Shown: in pieces, positions 1-7,313 of the stretch
How the letters are laid out: every line of letters starts with the position of its first letter
Position numbering within the stretch: position 1 is the stretch's first letter
From: Cellvibrionales bacterium
GTDB taxonomy: Bacteria; Pseudomonadota; Gammaproteobacteria; Pseudomonadales; UBA7434
Assembly: GCA_003492055.1 (NCBI GenBank)
Contig: DMZE01000060.1
Location: 1-8,726 of the forward strand
DNA length: 8,726 bases
Reading direction: 5' to 3'
Made by a program: the position numbers and the translations under genes
Notes under the pieces: generated by a model
Seen by the model: only the letters and a program-made list of their open reading frames with translations
What the model was told of the DNA's origin: nothing
The model's database searches: none

Positions 1-1176
1 GGCTTACTGCTTTACGCTGAATCTGAAGCGCAGCTAGCCTCTGTACTCTCGCATGAGCTAGCGCATTTATCTCAGCGTCATTTCGCTCGTAGCGTTGAAG
101 CCTCACAGCGAACTAATTTCACTACCCTTGCCGGCTTACTCGCCGGTATTGTCTTAGCCGCAGCCAGTGAAGGTGATGCCGCATCGGCCGCTATTATGGC
201 CTCGCAAGCAGCAGCTCTCGATTCACAGCTACGCTACAGCCGCCTGCATGAAAAAGAAGCCGACAGGCTGGGGATGAAAACATTGGTTGATGCTGGTTAT
301 CCGGCAGAATCTGCCGCACTCATGTTTAAACAAATGCTCAACGCCTCAAGACTTTACGGCAATAGAATGCCTGAGTTTTTATTAACTCACCCGGTTACCG
401 AATCACGTATCGCGGACGCAAGCAATCGCGCCAGACAACTGCCTTCAACAACCAATGTGCCCAGCTTGGATTATTTATTAATAAAGGCGCGTATCACGGC
501 ATTGGGAAAAGTGCCCGGAAAAGAATCAACAGAGGAATCGGCGAAAGAGCATATTAAACGCTTTAGGCTAGCCTTAGAAAAACTCTCTACACCAGAACCC
601 AGCAGCCCAACCAACAGCAATGTACCTGCCGAATTAGCACGCAGTGCGGCTCATTATGGTTTAGCGCTTTCCTATTTAGAAAATCGACAATGGCGTAAAG
701 CCCGTAAGACATTGGCACCATTACTTAAACAAGCTCCGAATAAACTTGCCTACATATTATTGGATATTGATATCGATATTGAGGCGGGCGACAGTAAGCG
801 CGCTGAAAAAAGGCTGCATGAATTAAATGCCACCATGCCAAACAACTATGCCATTAGTATGGCATTAGCCCAAACAATGTTAAGCAATACAGACTATAAA
901 GACGCGCAAAAAGTATTGCAGTCGCTCACTAAAACGCGGCCTGCTCAAGCGGATGTTTGGTATTTAATGTCAGAAACGCACGGACTGGCTGGTGATATAT
1001 TGCAATTGCATCAAGCGAGAGCAGAATTCTTTTTACTGCGCGGCAATTTCTCTCAAGCTCGACAACACTTAACAACCGCACTGCACTTTAGTAAAAATAA
1101 TTATCAAATAGCTGCGCGAATAAAAGAACGTATTAGGGATGTTAATTCTTTGCAGCAACTCACTGAGAACTTGTAA
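1..1176 (+). CDS. bepA: BepA-like M48 family zinc metalloprotease with TPR tail (5' truncated)
   Basis: Partial gene: the frame is open from base 1 and ends at TAA 1174-1176, giving 391 residues. Seen: the zinc-protease motif HELAH at fragment residues 18-22, a hydrophobic stretch at about 40-55, the third-ligand motif ExxAD beginning at Glu84, and a THPVTESRI motif with His130. The last matches the conserved His of BepA that plugs the active site. From about residue 150 the protein is helical and TPR-like (repeated A-x-x-L/Y patterns) to the end. Known for the family: periplasmic BepA (formerly YfgC) promotes assembly of outer-membrane proteins such as LptD and degrades misfolded ones. In E. 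coli BepA the HExxH begins at His136, so roughly 118 residues including the signal peptide are missing to the left. It is convergent with nadA, a pairing I recall from Pseudomonas. The M48-TPR assignment is firm; exact orthology to BepA is likely. Confidence 0.9.
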   Translation, partial: GLLLYAESEAQLASVLSHELAHLSQRHFARSVEASQRTNFTTLAGLLAGIVLAAASEGDAASAAIMASQAAALDSQLRYSRLHEKEADRLGMKTLVDAGYPAESAALMFKQMLNASRLYGNRMPEFLLTHPVTESRIADASNRARQLPSTTNVPSLDYLLIKARITALGKVPGKESTEESAKEHIKRFRLALEKLSTPEPSSPTNSNVPAELARSAAHYGLALSYLENRQWRKARKTLAPLLKQAPNKLAYILLDIDIDIEAGDSKRAEKRLHELNATMPNNYAISMALAQTMLSNTDYKDAQKVLQSLTKTRPAQADVWYLMSETHGLAGDILQLHQARAEFFLLRGNFSQARQHLTTALHFSKNNYQIAARIKERIRDVNSLQQLTENL

Positions 1177-1210
1177 AAACCCGCTCGTTATTAAGCACCT
1201 GCTTTTACAA
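1171..1210. repeat. inverted repeat spanning the bepA/nadA convergent junction
   Basis: TTGTAAAA at 1171-1178 is exactly complementary to TTTTACAA at 1203-1210, with 24 bases between. The left arm contains the bepA stop codon, and the right arm lies within the last codons of nadA. It could fold in transcripts from either side and act as a weak bidirectional terminator. However, the stem is AT-rich, the loop is long and there is no GC-rich core followed by a T run, so this role is tentative. Confidence 0.3.
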
Positions 1211-2288
1211 AATCCAACATACGCTGCAATGGCAGCAAGGCTCTCGCGGCAAGCGCCTCTTCAACAAAAACCTCATTGGTTTTCAACTCAAGACTATTGG
1301 CTAAATTATCTAAATCATTCATGGCCATCCAGGGGCAATTGGCACAGCTTTTACAGGTCGCCCCCGCACCACCTGTAGGCGCAATCAAAAATTGCTTATT
1401 CGGTACTAACTGTGTGAGCTTATAAAAAATACCTTGATCCGTAGCTACAATAAATTGCTCATGAGGCAATTCAGAAGCCGCTTGAATAATTTGCGTAGTT
1501 GAACCCACCCTATCGGCCAATGCCAATACGGAAGCCGGTGATTCTGGATGCGCAAGTACTGCAGCGTTAGGATAAACCGCTTTTAAATCTAGAATGCCTT
1601 TGGCTTTAAACTCATCATGCACAATACAGGTGCTATCCCATAGCAACATATCAGCACCGGTTTGCTTTTGCACATAGGCACCTAAATGTTTATCGGGCGC
1701 CCAAATAATTTTTTCACCTAGCCCATCAAGATAATCAACAACGTCTACTGCAATGCTTGAAGTTACCACCCAATCGGCGCGCGCTTTAACGGCTGCCGAT
1801 GTATTGGCATATACAACCACTGTGCGGTCAGGATGCTGATCACAAAAAGCTGAGAACTCTTCAATCGGGCAACCTAAATCTAATGAACAAGTCGCTTCTA
1901 AGGTAGGCATAAACACCCGTTTTTCAGGGCTTAAAATTTTAGCCGTTTCACCCATAAACTTAACACCGGCAACAATCAGTGTTTGCGCTTTATGCGCTGC
2001 GCCAAACCGTGCCATTTCTAATGAATCAGAAACAATACCACCGGTCATTTCAGCTAATTTTTGAATTGCAGGGTCAGTATAATAATGCGCGACAATGGCG
2101 GCATTCTCTTTTTCTAATAATGCAGTAATTCGCTCAGCAGCACTATTAAATTCAGCTTCGGTATAGCTAGGTAAGCTGGGCTCATAAATATGTCGTTTAA
2201 CAATATCTTCAGCACTGCCACTATAAGCACTTGTAGCTATTGCGTCAGAAGAATTGGAGCCAGAATTGTGAGAATGTTGATCTGTCAT
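1191..2288 (-). CDS. nadA: quinolinate synthase NadA
   Basis: 365 residues. NadA condenses iminoaspartate (from NadB) with dihydroxyacetone phosphate to give quinolinate in cytoplasmic de novo NAD synthesis, using an oxygen-sensitive [4Fe-4S] cluster. Seen: the N-terminal substrate region AHYYTDP (67-73), the [10 protein letters not shown] motif (108-117), and cluster-ligand cysteines Cys134, Cys221 and Cys318. These match E. coli Cys113, Cys200 and Cys297 with a constant offset of 21. Cys318 is the last of the C-terminal CxxCxxC motif (312-318). The frame also opens at an upstream TTG (base 2318), but I chose ATG at 2288: the ten extra residues resemble nothing in the family, TTG is weaker, and neither start has a clear Shine-Dalgarno. 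Even so, the protein has a Ser/His-rich leader of about 20 residues compared with E. coli NadA (347 aa). It lies 133 bases downstream of the cytochrome gene on the same strand, so it may have its own promoter. Confidence 0.96.
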   Translation of the reverse strand: MTDQHSHNSGSNSSDAIATSAYSGSAEDIVKRHIYEPSLPSYTEAEFNSAAERITALLEKENAAIVAHYYTDPAIQKLAEMTGGIVSDSLEMARFGAAHKAQTLIVAGVKFMGETAKILSPEKRVFMPTLEATCSLDLGCPIEEFSAFCDQHPDRTVVVYANTSAAVKARADWVVTSSIAVDVVDYLDGLGEKIIWAPDKHLGAYVQKQTGADMLLWDSTCIVHDEFKAKGILDLKAVYPNAAVLAHPESPASVLALADRVGSTTQIIQAASELPHEQFIVATDQGIFYKLTQLVPNKQFLIAPTGGAGATCKSCANCPWMAMNDLDNLANSLELKTNEVFVEEALAARALLPLQRMLDFVKAGA

Positions 2289-2345
2289 GATGGGAATCTT
2301 TTCTGAAATAATCGTCAACGAAAAATTGAATATAAATTACCTGAT

Positions 2346-2362
2346 GCACATTAGCAGTGTGC
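2346..2362. repeat. short inverted repeat upstream of nadA
   Basis: GCACA (2346-2350) and TGTGC (2358-2362) are complementary across 7 bases, in the 133-base gap between the cytochrome gene and the nadA start. The position would suit an operator or a small leader hairpin for nadA. The arms do not match any NAD-regulator site I can recall; the enterobacterial NadR motif (TGTTTA-type arms) is not seen. No convincing sigma70 promoter stands out in the rest of the gap. Five-base arms can arise by chance. Confidence 0.2.
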
Positions 2363-2421
2363 CAAGTTAATCATTCATGCATTGTAACACAGAGATTTTC
2401 TAACAGCGCTAGAACGAGAAT

Positions 2422-4968
2422 TTAGGGCTGCCACTGCCGTAAGAGCGCGGTTAGCTGCTCATTATTCTGTGTTAAAGGTGAACGTCTTAATAGCTCTAAA
2501 GCTTTATTACGCTCACCCAATGCATCAAGCATCAACAAAGAAGCATAAAAATAATCGGTATTCGCCGGCGACAACTGTACGGCATTATCTAATGGTACTA
2601 TCGCTTTTGAATAATTCTTAGCCCGCGCATAAAGCAAACCCAGTGCGTATTCAACCGATGCCTGCTGCTGTAAAGCGAAGGCATAAATATCACCCGGATC
2701 ATTAATCGCCTGTCGTGCATTTTCAGCAGTCACTGCAATAGCTTTAAGTAACAATGGCTCTGCTTTATTATCGGCTTGCTGTAAGCGATAAACATCGGCC
2801 AAATTAACTAATGCCGGCACATAAGTTGGCACTAACTGTAATGCGCGTTGATAGGCAATAACCACTGCATCCCAATCCTTCATTTGCCGATTGATATCAG
2901 CTAGCGTCATCTGCGAACCCAGTAAATCACCATGATACTCATAGGCCTCAATAAACTGCCTGACATTCTCTTTTAATAAGCGTTTATTTTTTCGATTATT
3001 TTGTTGAGAAATAAACTGAGGAGTAGCCAGTAAATCAGCTAGCGCGAGCGTTGCCGCAAAGCGAACCGATTTTATCGGATCTTTTAAGAGTGGCATTAAT
3101 AATTGCTGACGATGACTAATATCGAAGTTACGGATAATACTAATGGCGGCCAAACGGACAACAACATCATCGTCAGATAATCGTAACACCAAAGTATCGA
3201 ATGCTTGCTGACTATTAATAGGCATCGTATCTAACAGCATGGATTTTTTCATTGCTGGGGTTTTAGTAGATGCTAATAAGGTGTAACGTTTATTCTCTAG
3301 CGTCGTTAACGCCGATATTAATTGAGTTGTATCTTCATTATCAGTTCTCGCCTGAACCAGTCGATTATTTAAGCGAGAAAATTCTAATAACCAATCGGCA
3401 AAATCCATCTCACCATTATCGATAATCGGCGAAGCTGCATGCCATGCTTCAACTTTTTCTGCTGCCCAAGCATCACTATTATTGCTATGGCACTCGGTAC
3501 ACACATTAGGTGTATCCAATAATTGACTCAAAGCAGGAGAAGGTATTTGGAAGCTATGATCACGCCTTTCATCTACGCCCATATATGTGCGCTCAGGCAT
3601 ATGGCAACTCACACAGCGCGCCGATTCACTCTCTACAGGATGGTGATGATGCGTCTCTACCGCAAACACATCGGCACGATGACATTGTGCGCAAACGCCA
3701 TCATTAGAGGGCAGCGCTAGCTGCTGCGCATCGTAACCTTTTACCTGCCCGCTATGCGCATCATGACAATTCAAACAAGTAACACCGGCATGAGCCATTT
3801 TACTTTGCGTGAATGAACCATAAACAAAATCTTCTTCACGTATTTGACCATCGGCAAAATATAAAGGTTCGCGCACACGTGTTGGCTCAAAATTATTTAA
3901 CCAATCCGTTTGCGTACTCTCATGAGATATTGTGCTTATAGGCTGGCGTAAACTATGGCAGTTCGCACAGCCATCAATAACAGGCATTGCCGTCGCATCA
4001 TTATTCGATGTTAAGCGTTGCGCAATCGGCTCATTGGCAACAAACTGCCAATAATCTTCTGTCGCTAACTGTCGTACTAAACCTTTACTAACATGTTCAT
4101 TGTTTTCTTTATTGTCGGCCCATTGAATGTGCCCGCTAGCAGGGCCATGGCAAGATTCGCAACTCACTGCTGGCTCTGACCAAGTTGAAGTGAACGTCGG
4201 GCTTTTATTACTATTTGCATCAGCAGTAATATTCGCCGGAGTTTTATTTTTAAAAACAGTGTTAGTTGCAAAAGCAGCATTAGTTTCAAAATTCGTTGTA
4301 TGGCAAGAAGCACATTGGCTATTCCAATTTTGAAAATATTGACGCCAATGCAAGGTATCATCTGTCGCATCAGAGGTTGTTAAATCCATCCACCGCTGGC
4401 CGCCCTGCTCTGCCTTTCTAGCATCCCAAGCTACTGCAAATACTTGATAATTACCCGGATGGGTTTCCAAAATATATTGCTGTAAAGGATAAATCCCTAG
4501 CGTATAGACCACCGGATAAATTTGCTCTATTGAATCTGAGGAATCTGAAGAGAGTGGTGTTAGTCGAATTTGATACTGCGTTTTAGAATCTATTAGTTGC
4601 TGCTCAAAAACTGCAACACCATCACTATAGTTTACCGATACCGTCGAAAAATCACCTACCACCGAATCAGCATTTGCCGGCGCAAACGCCTGACTATGGT
4701 GGGATTGCTGCCATCCTTGATGCTGTGCTTGGTGACAACTCGTACACGTTTCACTTCCAACAAAGTGTGCCTGCTCAATGATTGATTTTGTCGCTGCAAC
4801 ATTTGATGACGCTTGAATATTAGCGTCAACATTCTCAGCCTGCGGAACTATCGACAAGCCTGTGTCTATTATTTTACTACTCGGCATAAAATACATGACG
4901 AGTGCCACAGCCATGACCGCTGCTAGCAAAAGAGCTATAACGATTAATGTGTAATGACGCTTATTCAA
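2422..4968 (-). CDS. membrane-anchored octaheme cytochrome c with HEAT-like and TPR repeats
   Basis: 848 residues. Seen: a short basic N-terminus, then one membrane segment at about 8-28 with no clear cleavage site, which suggests an uncleaved anchor with the rest in the periplasm. Eight CxxCH c-heme motifs begin at residues 75, 219, 270, 334, 398, 426, 452 and 490. Candidate axial histidines include His89-91 and an HHHH run at 440-443. Two HEAT-like helical repeats lie at about 587-648 and TPR-like repeats at about 685-825. Motifs such as PLQQYI, AWDARK, GGQRWM, HWRQYFQNW, DGQIREE and RTYMGVDERRDHSF are those I recall from a widespread cytochrome c554-related family with TPR tails. I know of no established function; electron transfer in a periplasmic complex is inference. 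An N/T-rich stretch (about 227-262) lengthens the heme 2-3 spacing. The start is TTG, with AGGA at 4979-4982 ten bases upstream and an in-frame TAG just before that; no in-frame ATG precedes the anchor. Confidence 0.9.
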   Translation of the reverse strand: MNKRHYTLIVIALLLAAVMAVALVMYFMPSSKIIDTGLSIVPQAENVDANIQASSNVAATKSIIEQAHFVGSETCTSCHQAQHQGWQQSHHSQAFAPANADSVVGDFSTVSVNYSDGVAVFEQQLIDSKTQYQIRLTPLSSDSSDSIEQIYPVVYTLGIYPLQQYILETHPGNYQVFAVAWDARKAEQGGQRWMDLTTSDATDDTLHWRQYFQNWNSQCASCHTTNFETNAAFATNTVFKNKTPANITADANSNKSPTFTSTWSEPAVSCESCHGPASGHIQWADNKENNEHVSKGLVRQLATEDYWQFVANEPIAQRLTSNNDATAMPVIDGCANCHSLRQPISTISHESTQTDWLNNFEPTRVREPLYFADGQIREEDFVYGSFTQSKMAHAGVTCLNCHDAHSGQVKGYDAQQLALPSNDGVCAQCHRADVFAVETHHHHPVESESARCVSCHMPERTYMGVDERRDHSFQIPSPALSQLLDTPNVCTECHSNNSDAWAAEKVEAWHAASPIIDNGEMDFADWLLEFSRLNNRLVQARTDNEDTTQLISALTTLENKRYTLLASTKTPAMKKSMLLDTMPINSQQAFDTLVLRLSDDDVVVRLAAISIIRNFDISHRQQLLMPLLKDPIKSVRFAATLALADLLATPQFISQQNNRKNKRLLKENVRQFIEAYEYHGDLLGSQMTLADINRQMKDWDAVVIAYQRALQLVPTYVPALVNLADVYRLQQADNKAEPLLLKAIAVTAENARQAINDPGDIYAFALQQQASVEYALGLLYARAKNYSKAIVPLDNAVQLSPANTDYFYASLLMLDALGERNKALELLRRSPLTQNNEQLTALLRQWQP

Positions 4969-4978
4969 TGATTCGCAT
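4961..4978 (-). other. five-codon reading frame overlapping the cytochrome TTG start
   Basis: On the minus strand ATG CGA ATC ATT GAA TAA (MRIIE) runs from 4978 to 4961 in a different frame and covers the TTG start of the cytochrome gene at 4968. Its ATG directly follows AGGA, too close for efficient initiation there, so the AGGA more likely serves the TTG. It could allow translational coupling, or its presence may simply be chance. Confidence 0.25.
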
Positions 4979-5234
4979 TCCTAAAAAATCAAGTGTATTA
5001 GCAGGCATGAGCGGTGGTAAGTATGTATAAACAGATATCAAAAGAAATCTAACAAGTGTTTTTAGTCATTATCTCAGCTAGATCATTAAAAAGATAACGC
5101 CAATCCTAAAAAAATACATAAAAAAGCATCATCTCATCTAACAACCCTCCGAAGCGTTAAACGTGACGATTCTCGACAAATTTCCATGCCTGAGCTAGGA
5201 TGCCTGCATCAATTCAACACCGGCGTATTTTCGT
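4969..5234. other. divergent intergenic region, cytochrome gene / hexR
   Basis: 266 AT-rich bases separate the two divergent starts. Besides the hexR promoter described separately, I see a poor candidate -10 for the cytochrome gene on the minus strand (TATACA, complement of 5024-5029) with no good -35. There is also an inverted repeat TTATCT (5069-5074) / AGATAA (5092-5097) with 17 bases between, which could be an operator. GATGC-CT-GCATC (5199-5210) is a short palindrome over the end of the hexR -10 and its expected start site. No HexR-type operator, full FNR site, RNA gene or small coding gene is evident. Confidence 0.5.
5173..5201 (+). promoter_or_regulatory. sigma70-like promoter for hexR
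   Basis: TCGACA at 5173-5178 (5 of 6 to TTGACA) is followed after exactly 17 bases by TAGGAT at 5196-5201 (4 of 6 to TATAAT, keeping the key first, second and last positions). Transcription would start near 5208, giving a leader of about 27 bases before the hexR ATG. That leader shows no clear Shine-Dalgarno sequence. Confidence 0.55.
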
Positions 5235-6077
5235 ATGGGTTTGCTACAGCAATTAAATAACCGCGATACTCTCAGCAAAACAGCCCAGCAAGTGGCTGAT
5301 ACTATTCTTGCTGATCCTCAAGCGGCTTTGAGCTTACCTATTGCAGAGCTAGCAAGACGTGCCAGTGTCAGCGAACCTAGCGTTAACCGTCTATGTCGCT
5401 CCTTAGGCTGCAAAGGCTACCCTGATTTCAAAGTTAAATTATCGGGTGAGCTATCTAGCACGCAAGGAAAAGTCGCTAGAAACATCGACTTTAATGACAG
5501 CGTTAGCGAAATTATAAGCAAAGTCTTTGACTCGACTCATGCCAGCTTAACCATGGCTCAAGAAGCCTGTGATACCGCCACTTTAGCCTCAGCGATATCA
5601 ATACTGACCAATGCTAAAGCCATCTACTTTTTTGGCCATGGCGCATCAGGCTCGGTTGCATTAGATGCTCAGCACAAATTTCTACGCTTTAAGAAACCCG
5701 CCATTGCCCATGTCGATGTACTCAACCAGCGCATTGTCGCTACCGGCTTAACCCAACACGATGTCGCCGTGTTTATCTCCTACACAGGTCGTACACACTC
5801 CGTTATCGAGGCGGCCAACATTGTTTCAGCCACCGAAGCTAACATTATTGGTATCACTAGCCTTGACTCACCGCTCGCCAAACATTGCGATACCGTATTA
5901 CCGGTAGGCAACGACGAAGACACCGATATGTACACGCCCATGACCTCTCGGATAGCTCAACTTTCTCTTATTGATATACTGGTATCAGGTGTAGCACTCA
6001 AAATGGGGGGTGCATTCGCCGACCACCTTCTCCGTGTTAAGGCGTCTGTTGCCGAAACCAAAAAACCAGGACTTTAA
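5235..6077 (+). CDS. hexR: HexR, RpiR-family transcriptional regulator of central carbon metabolism
   Basis: 280 residues, a normal length. Seen: an N-terminal HTH_6 domain with recognition region about 36-57 (VSEPSVNRLCRSLG, then GYPDFK at 61-66), and a C-terminal SIS sugar-phosphate-binding domain at about 125-255. The SIS domain carries FFGHGASG (132-139), ISYTGRTHS (181-189) and EDTDMYTPM (228-236), all close to E. coli HexR as I remember it. Known: in gammaproteobacteria HexR binds TGTAAT-N3-ATTACA sites and is released by KDPG, so glycolytic and Entner-Doudoroff genes respond to sugar flux. The ATG at 5235 fits homologues (M-x-L-L start), although its ribosome-binding site is weak. The gene reads toward gap with 199 bases between, where two matching operators lie. 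No strong terminator separates them, so some read-through into gap is possible. I see no operator before hexR itself, so autoregulation is not supported. Confidence 0.95.
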   Translation: MGLLQQLNNRDTLSKTAQQVADTILADPQAALSLPIAELARRASVSEPSVNRLCRSLGCKGYPDFKVKLSGELSSTQGKVARNIDFNDSVSEIISKVFDSTHASLTMAQEACDTATLASAISILTNAKAIYFFGHGASGSVALDAQHKFLRFKKPAIAHVDVLNQRIVATGLTQHDVAVFISYTGRTHSVIEAANIVSATEANIIGITSLDSPLAKHCDTVLPVGNDEDTDMYTPMTSRIAQLSLIDILVSGVALKMGGAFADHLLRVKASVAETKKPGL

Positions 6078-6131
6078 GCACCAATTCAAGGCATGAAGCT
6101 TTTCTTTTCGTATAAAAAACATACGCTCTTA

Positions 6132-6146
6132 TGTAATAAAATTACA
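6132..6146. promoter_or_regulatory. HexR operator 1 upstream of gap
   Basis: TGTAATAAAATTACA is a perfect inverted repeat (6-base arms, AAA centre) and matches the known HexR motif TGTAAT-N3-ATTACA. It lies 55 bases after the hexR stop and ends 25 bases before the -35 of the candidate gap promoter. Its centre (6139) is 52 bp from that of the second site (6191). Confidence 0.85.
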
Positions 6147-6171
6147 TTAAGCTGTTTTTAACCCCCAGATA

Positions 6172-6200
6172 TTGCACATTACATGTAATTTTATTACCCT
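6172..6200 (+). promoter_or_regulatory. candidate gap promoter
   Basis: TTGCAC (6172-6177) and TACCCT (6195-6200) are spaced by 17 bases. Each matches consensus at only 3 of 6 positions, but these include TTG and the first, second and last bases of the -10. HexR operator 2 fills the spacer and overlaps the -10, so bound HexR would exclude polymerase. The start would be near 6207, leaving a leader of about 70 bases. Confidence 0.45.
6184..6198. promoter_or_regulatory. HexR operator 2 upstream of gap
   Basis: TGTAATTTTATTACC matches the HexR motif except for the last base (C for A). Just upstream lies ATTACA (6178-6183), so TGTAAT at 6184-6189 is shared between this site and a perfect 12-base palindrome ATTACATGTAAT (6178-6189). 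Three half-sites are therefore packed together. The location within the candidate promoter implies repression. Confidence 0.75.
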
Positions 6201-6266
6201 GATCGCCCAGATTTGATGGTTCGCACTCAGCGAGCCACTCCAAAAAAATAACGCTAATATCTCAGC

Positions 6267-6272
6267 AGGAGA
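6267..6272 (+). promoter_or_regulatory. strong ribosome-binding site of gap
   Basis: AGGAGA ends four bases before the ATG at 6277. It is much stronger than the initiation regions of the other genes here and fits a highly expressed glycolytic enzyme. It also fixes the gap start. Confidence 0.8.
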
Positions 6273-6276
6273 TCCC

Positions 6277-7299
6277 ATGTACCGCATCGCTATTAACGGT
6301 TTCGGCCGAATCGGCAGAAACGTCCTTAGAGCCTACTACGAAAGAAAAGCACAAGGCCATTCACTGCCTTACACAATTGTTGCCATTAATGATCTTGGCT
6401 CAGTCGATATCAACGCACATTTATTAAAATACGATACTGCTCACGGCCAATTCGCTGGTAGTGTTGAAGTTAGCGGTCAAGATATTGTGGTTAATGGCGA
6501 CGCTATTCGCGTTATCGCCGAGCGTGATCCTAAAGCACTTCCTTGGGCTGAAATGAATGTTGATTTAGTCATGGAATGCACTGGCTTATTTACTTCACGT
6601 GATTCTGCAGGCAAACATCTTGAAGCCGGCGCAAAGCGTGTTCTAATTTCTGCACCAGGCACTGACCTAGATGCAATGGTGGTTTATGGTGTTAACCATT
6701 CAATCCTTACTGCTGATGATAAAATCATCTCTAACGCTTCGTGCACAACTAACTGTCTTGCGCCTTTAGCGTTTGCATTAAACAATACCGTCGGTATTGA
6801 GTCGGGTTTAGCGAATACGATTCACTCTTACACTAACGACCAAGTATTGACGGATGTTTACCACACGGATTTACGCCGCGCACGTTCAGCGACTCACTCA
6901 ATGATTCCAACGAAAACCGGTGCCGCTAGCGCTATTGGTCAAGTTATTCCTTCATTGCAAGGTAAGCTAGACGGCTTAGCTGTTCGAGTACCGGTTATCA
7001 ATACTTCATTAGTTGACTTTACTTTTCAATCAACAAAAGCGACTTCAGTAGAAGAAGTGAATGCCATTTTAACGGCAGCGGCTGAAGGTGAGTTAAGCGA
7101 TATTCTTGACGTCAATAATTTACCGTTAGTGTCTTCAGATTTCAATCACAACCCAGCATCATGTATTTTTGATAGCTCGCAAACTAAAGTGATTGGTAAC
7201 TGCGTGAAAGTATTAGGCTGGTACGATAACGAATGGGGCTTCTCTAACCGCATGCTAGACAATGCAAAAGTCATTGTTGAGTTAGATTCTGCTGCTTAA
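6277..7299 (+). CDS. gap: type I glyceraldehyde-3-phosphate dehydrogenase (NAD-dependent)
   Basis: 340 residues, full length. It catalyses reversible oxidative phosphorylation of glyceraldehyde 3-phosphate to 1,3-bisphosphoglycerate in the cytoplasm, in lower glycolysis/Entner-Doudoroff and gluconeogenesis. Seen: the Rossmann motif [10 protein letters not shown] (6-15), AINDLG (36-41) whose Asp39 favours NAD, the active-site SNASCTTNC (152-160) with catalytic Cys156, the base His183 in HSYTNDQ, and C-terminal [12 protein letters not shown] (315-326). Erythrose-4-phosphate dehydrogenase (Epd) is the main alternative, but the Asp after Asn in the NAD loop and SYTNDQ after the active-site His favour GAPDH. 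Parts such as [20 protein letters not shown] resemble the HexR-controlled GapA of Pseudomonas as I recall it. It follows hexR, with two HexR operators and a strong ribosome-binding site upstream, and converges with the carboxyltransferase gene. Confidence 0.95.
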   Translation: MYRIAINGFGRIGRNVLRAYYERKAQGHSLPYTIVAINDLGSVDINAHLLKYDTAHGQFAGSVEVSGQDIVVNGDAIRVIAERDPKALPWAEMNVDLVMECTGLFTSRDSAGKHLEAGAKRVLISAPGTDLDAMVVYGVNHSILTADDKIISNASCTTNCLAPLAFALNNTVGIESGLANTIHSYTNDQVLTDVYHTDLRRARSATHSMIPTKTGAASAIGQVIPSLQGKLDGLAVRVPVINTSLVDFTFQSTKATSVEEVNAILTAAAEGELSDILDVNNLPLVSSDFNHNPASCIFDSSQTKVIGNCVKVLGWYDNEWGFSNRMLDNAKVIVELDSAA

Positions 7300-7313
7300 G
7301 TGAAAATTCGAAC

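Noticed and set aside
1139..1378. Plus-strand open frame antisense to the 3' end of nadA
   Set aside because: It overlaps the end of bepA and the conserved C-terminal part of nadA, has no recognisable domain, and is best explained as a chance frame.
2400..2412. AGCGCT palindrome after the cytochrome stop as a terminator
   Set aside because: The stem is too short, with no proper loop or T run.
3510..4785. Several 60-70 codon open frames on both strands inside the cytochrome gene
   Set aside because: All lie within a coding frame with strong family motifs and eight heme sites; they have no support of their own.
2422..4968. Octaheme tetrathionate reductase or NrfA-type nitrite reductase
   Set aside because: There is no CxxCK active-site heme motif, and the conserved motifs plus the HEAT/TPR tail fit a different family.
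5037..5055. FNR site upstream of the multiheme cytochrome gene
   Set aside because: A TTGAT half-site exists on the minus strand, but the matching ATCAA half at the correct spacing is absent.
6109..6125. CGTAT/ATACG hairpin after hexR as a terminator
   Set aside because: The stem is only five bases and no T run follows it.
6477..6662. Minus-strand open frame inside gap
   Set aside because: It is the complement of well-conserved GAPDH coding sequence with no separate signals.
6277..7299. Erythrose-4-phosphate dehydrogenase (epd) as the identity of this gene
   Set aside because: The NAD-loop INDL with Asp39 and the SYTNDQ segment favour GAPDH; the HexR-controlled setting agrees.
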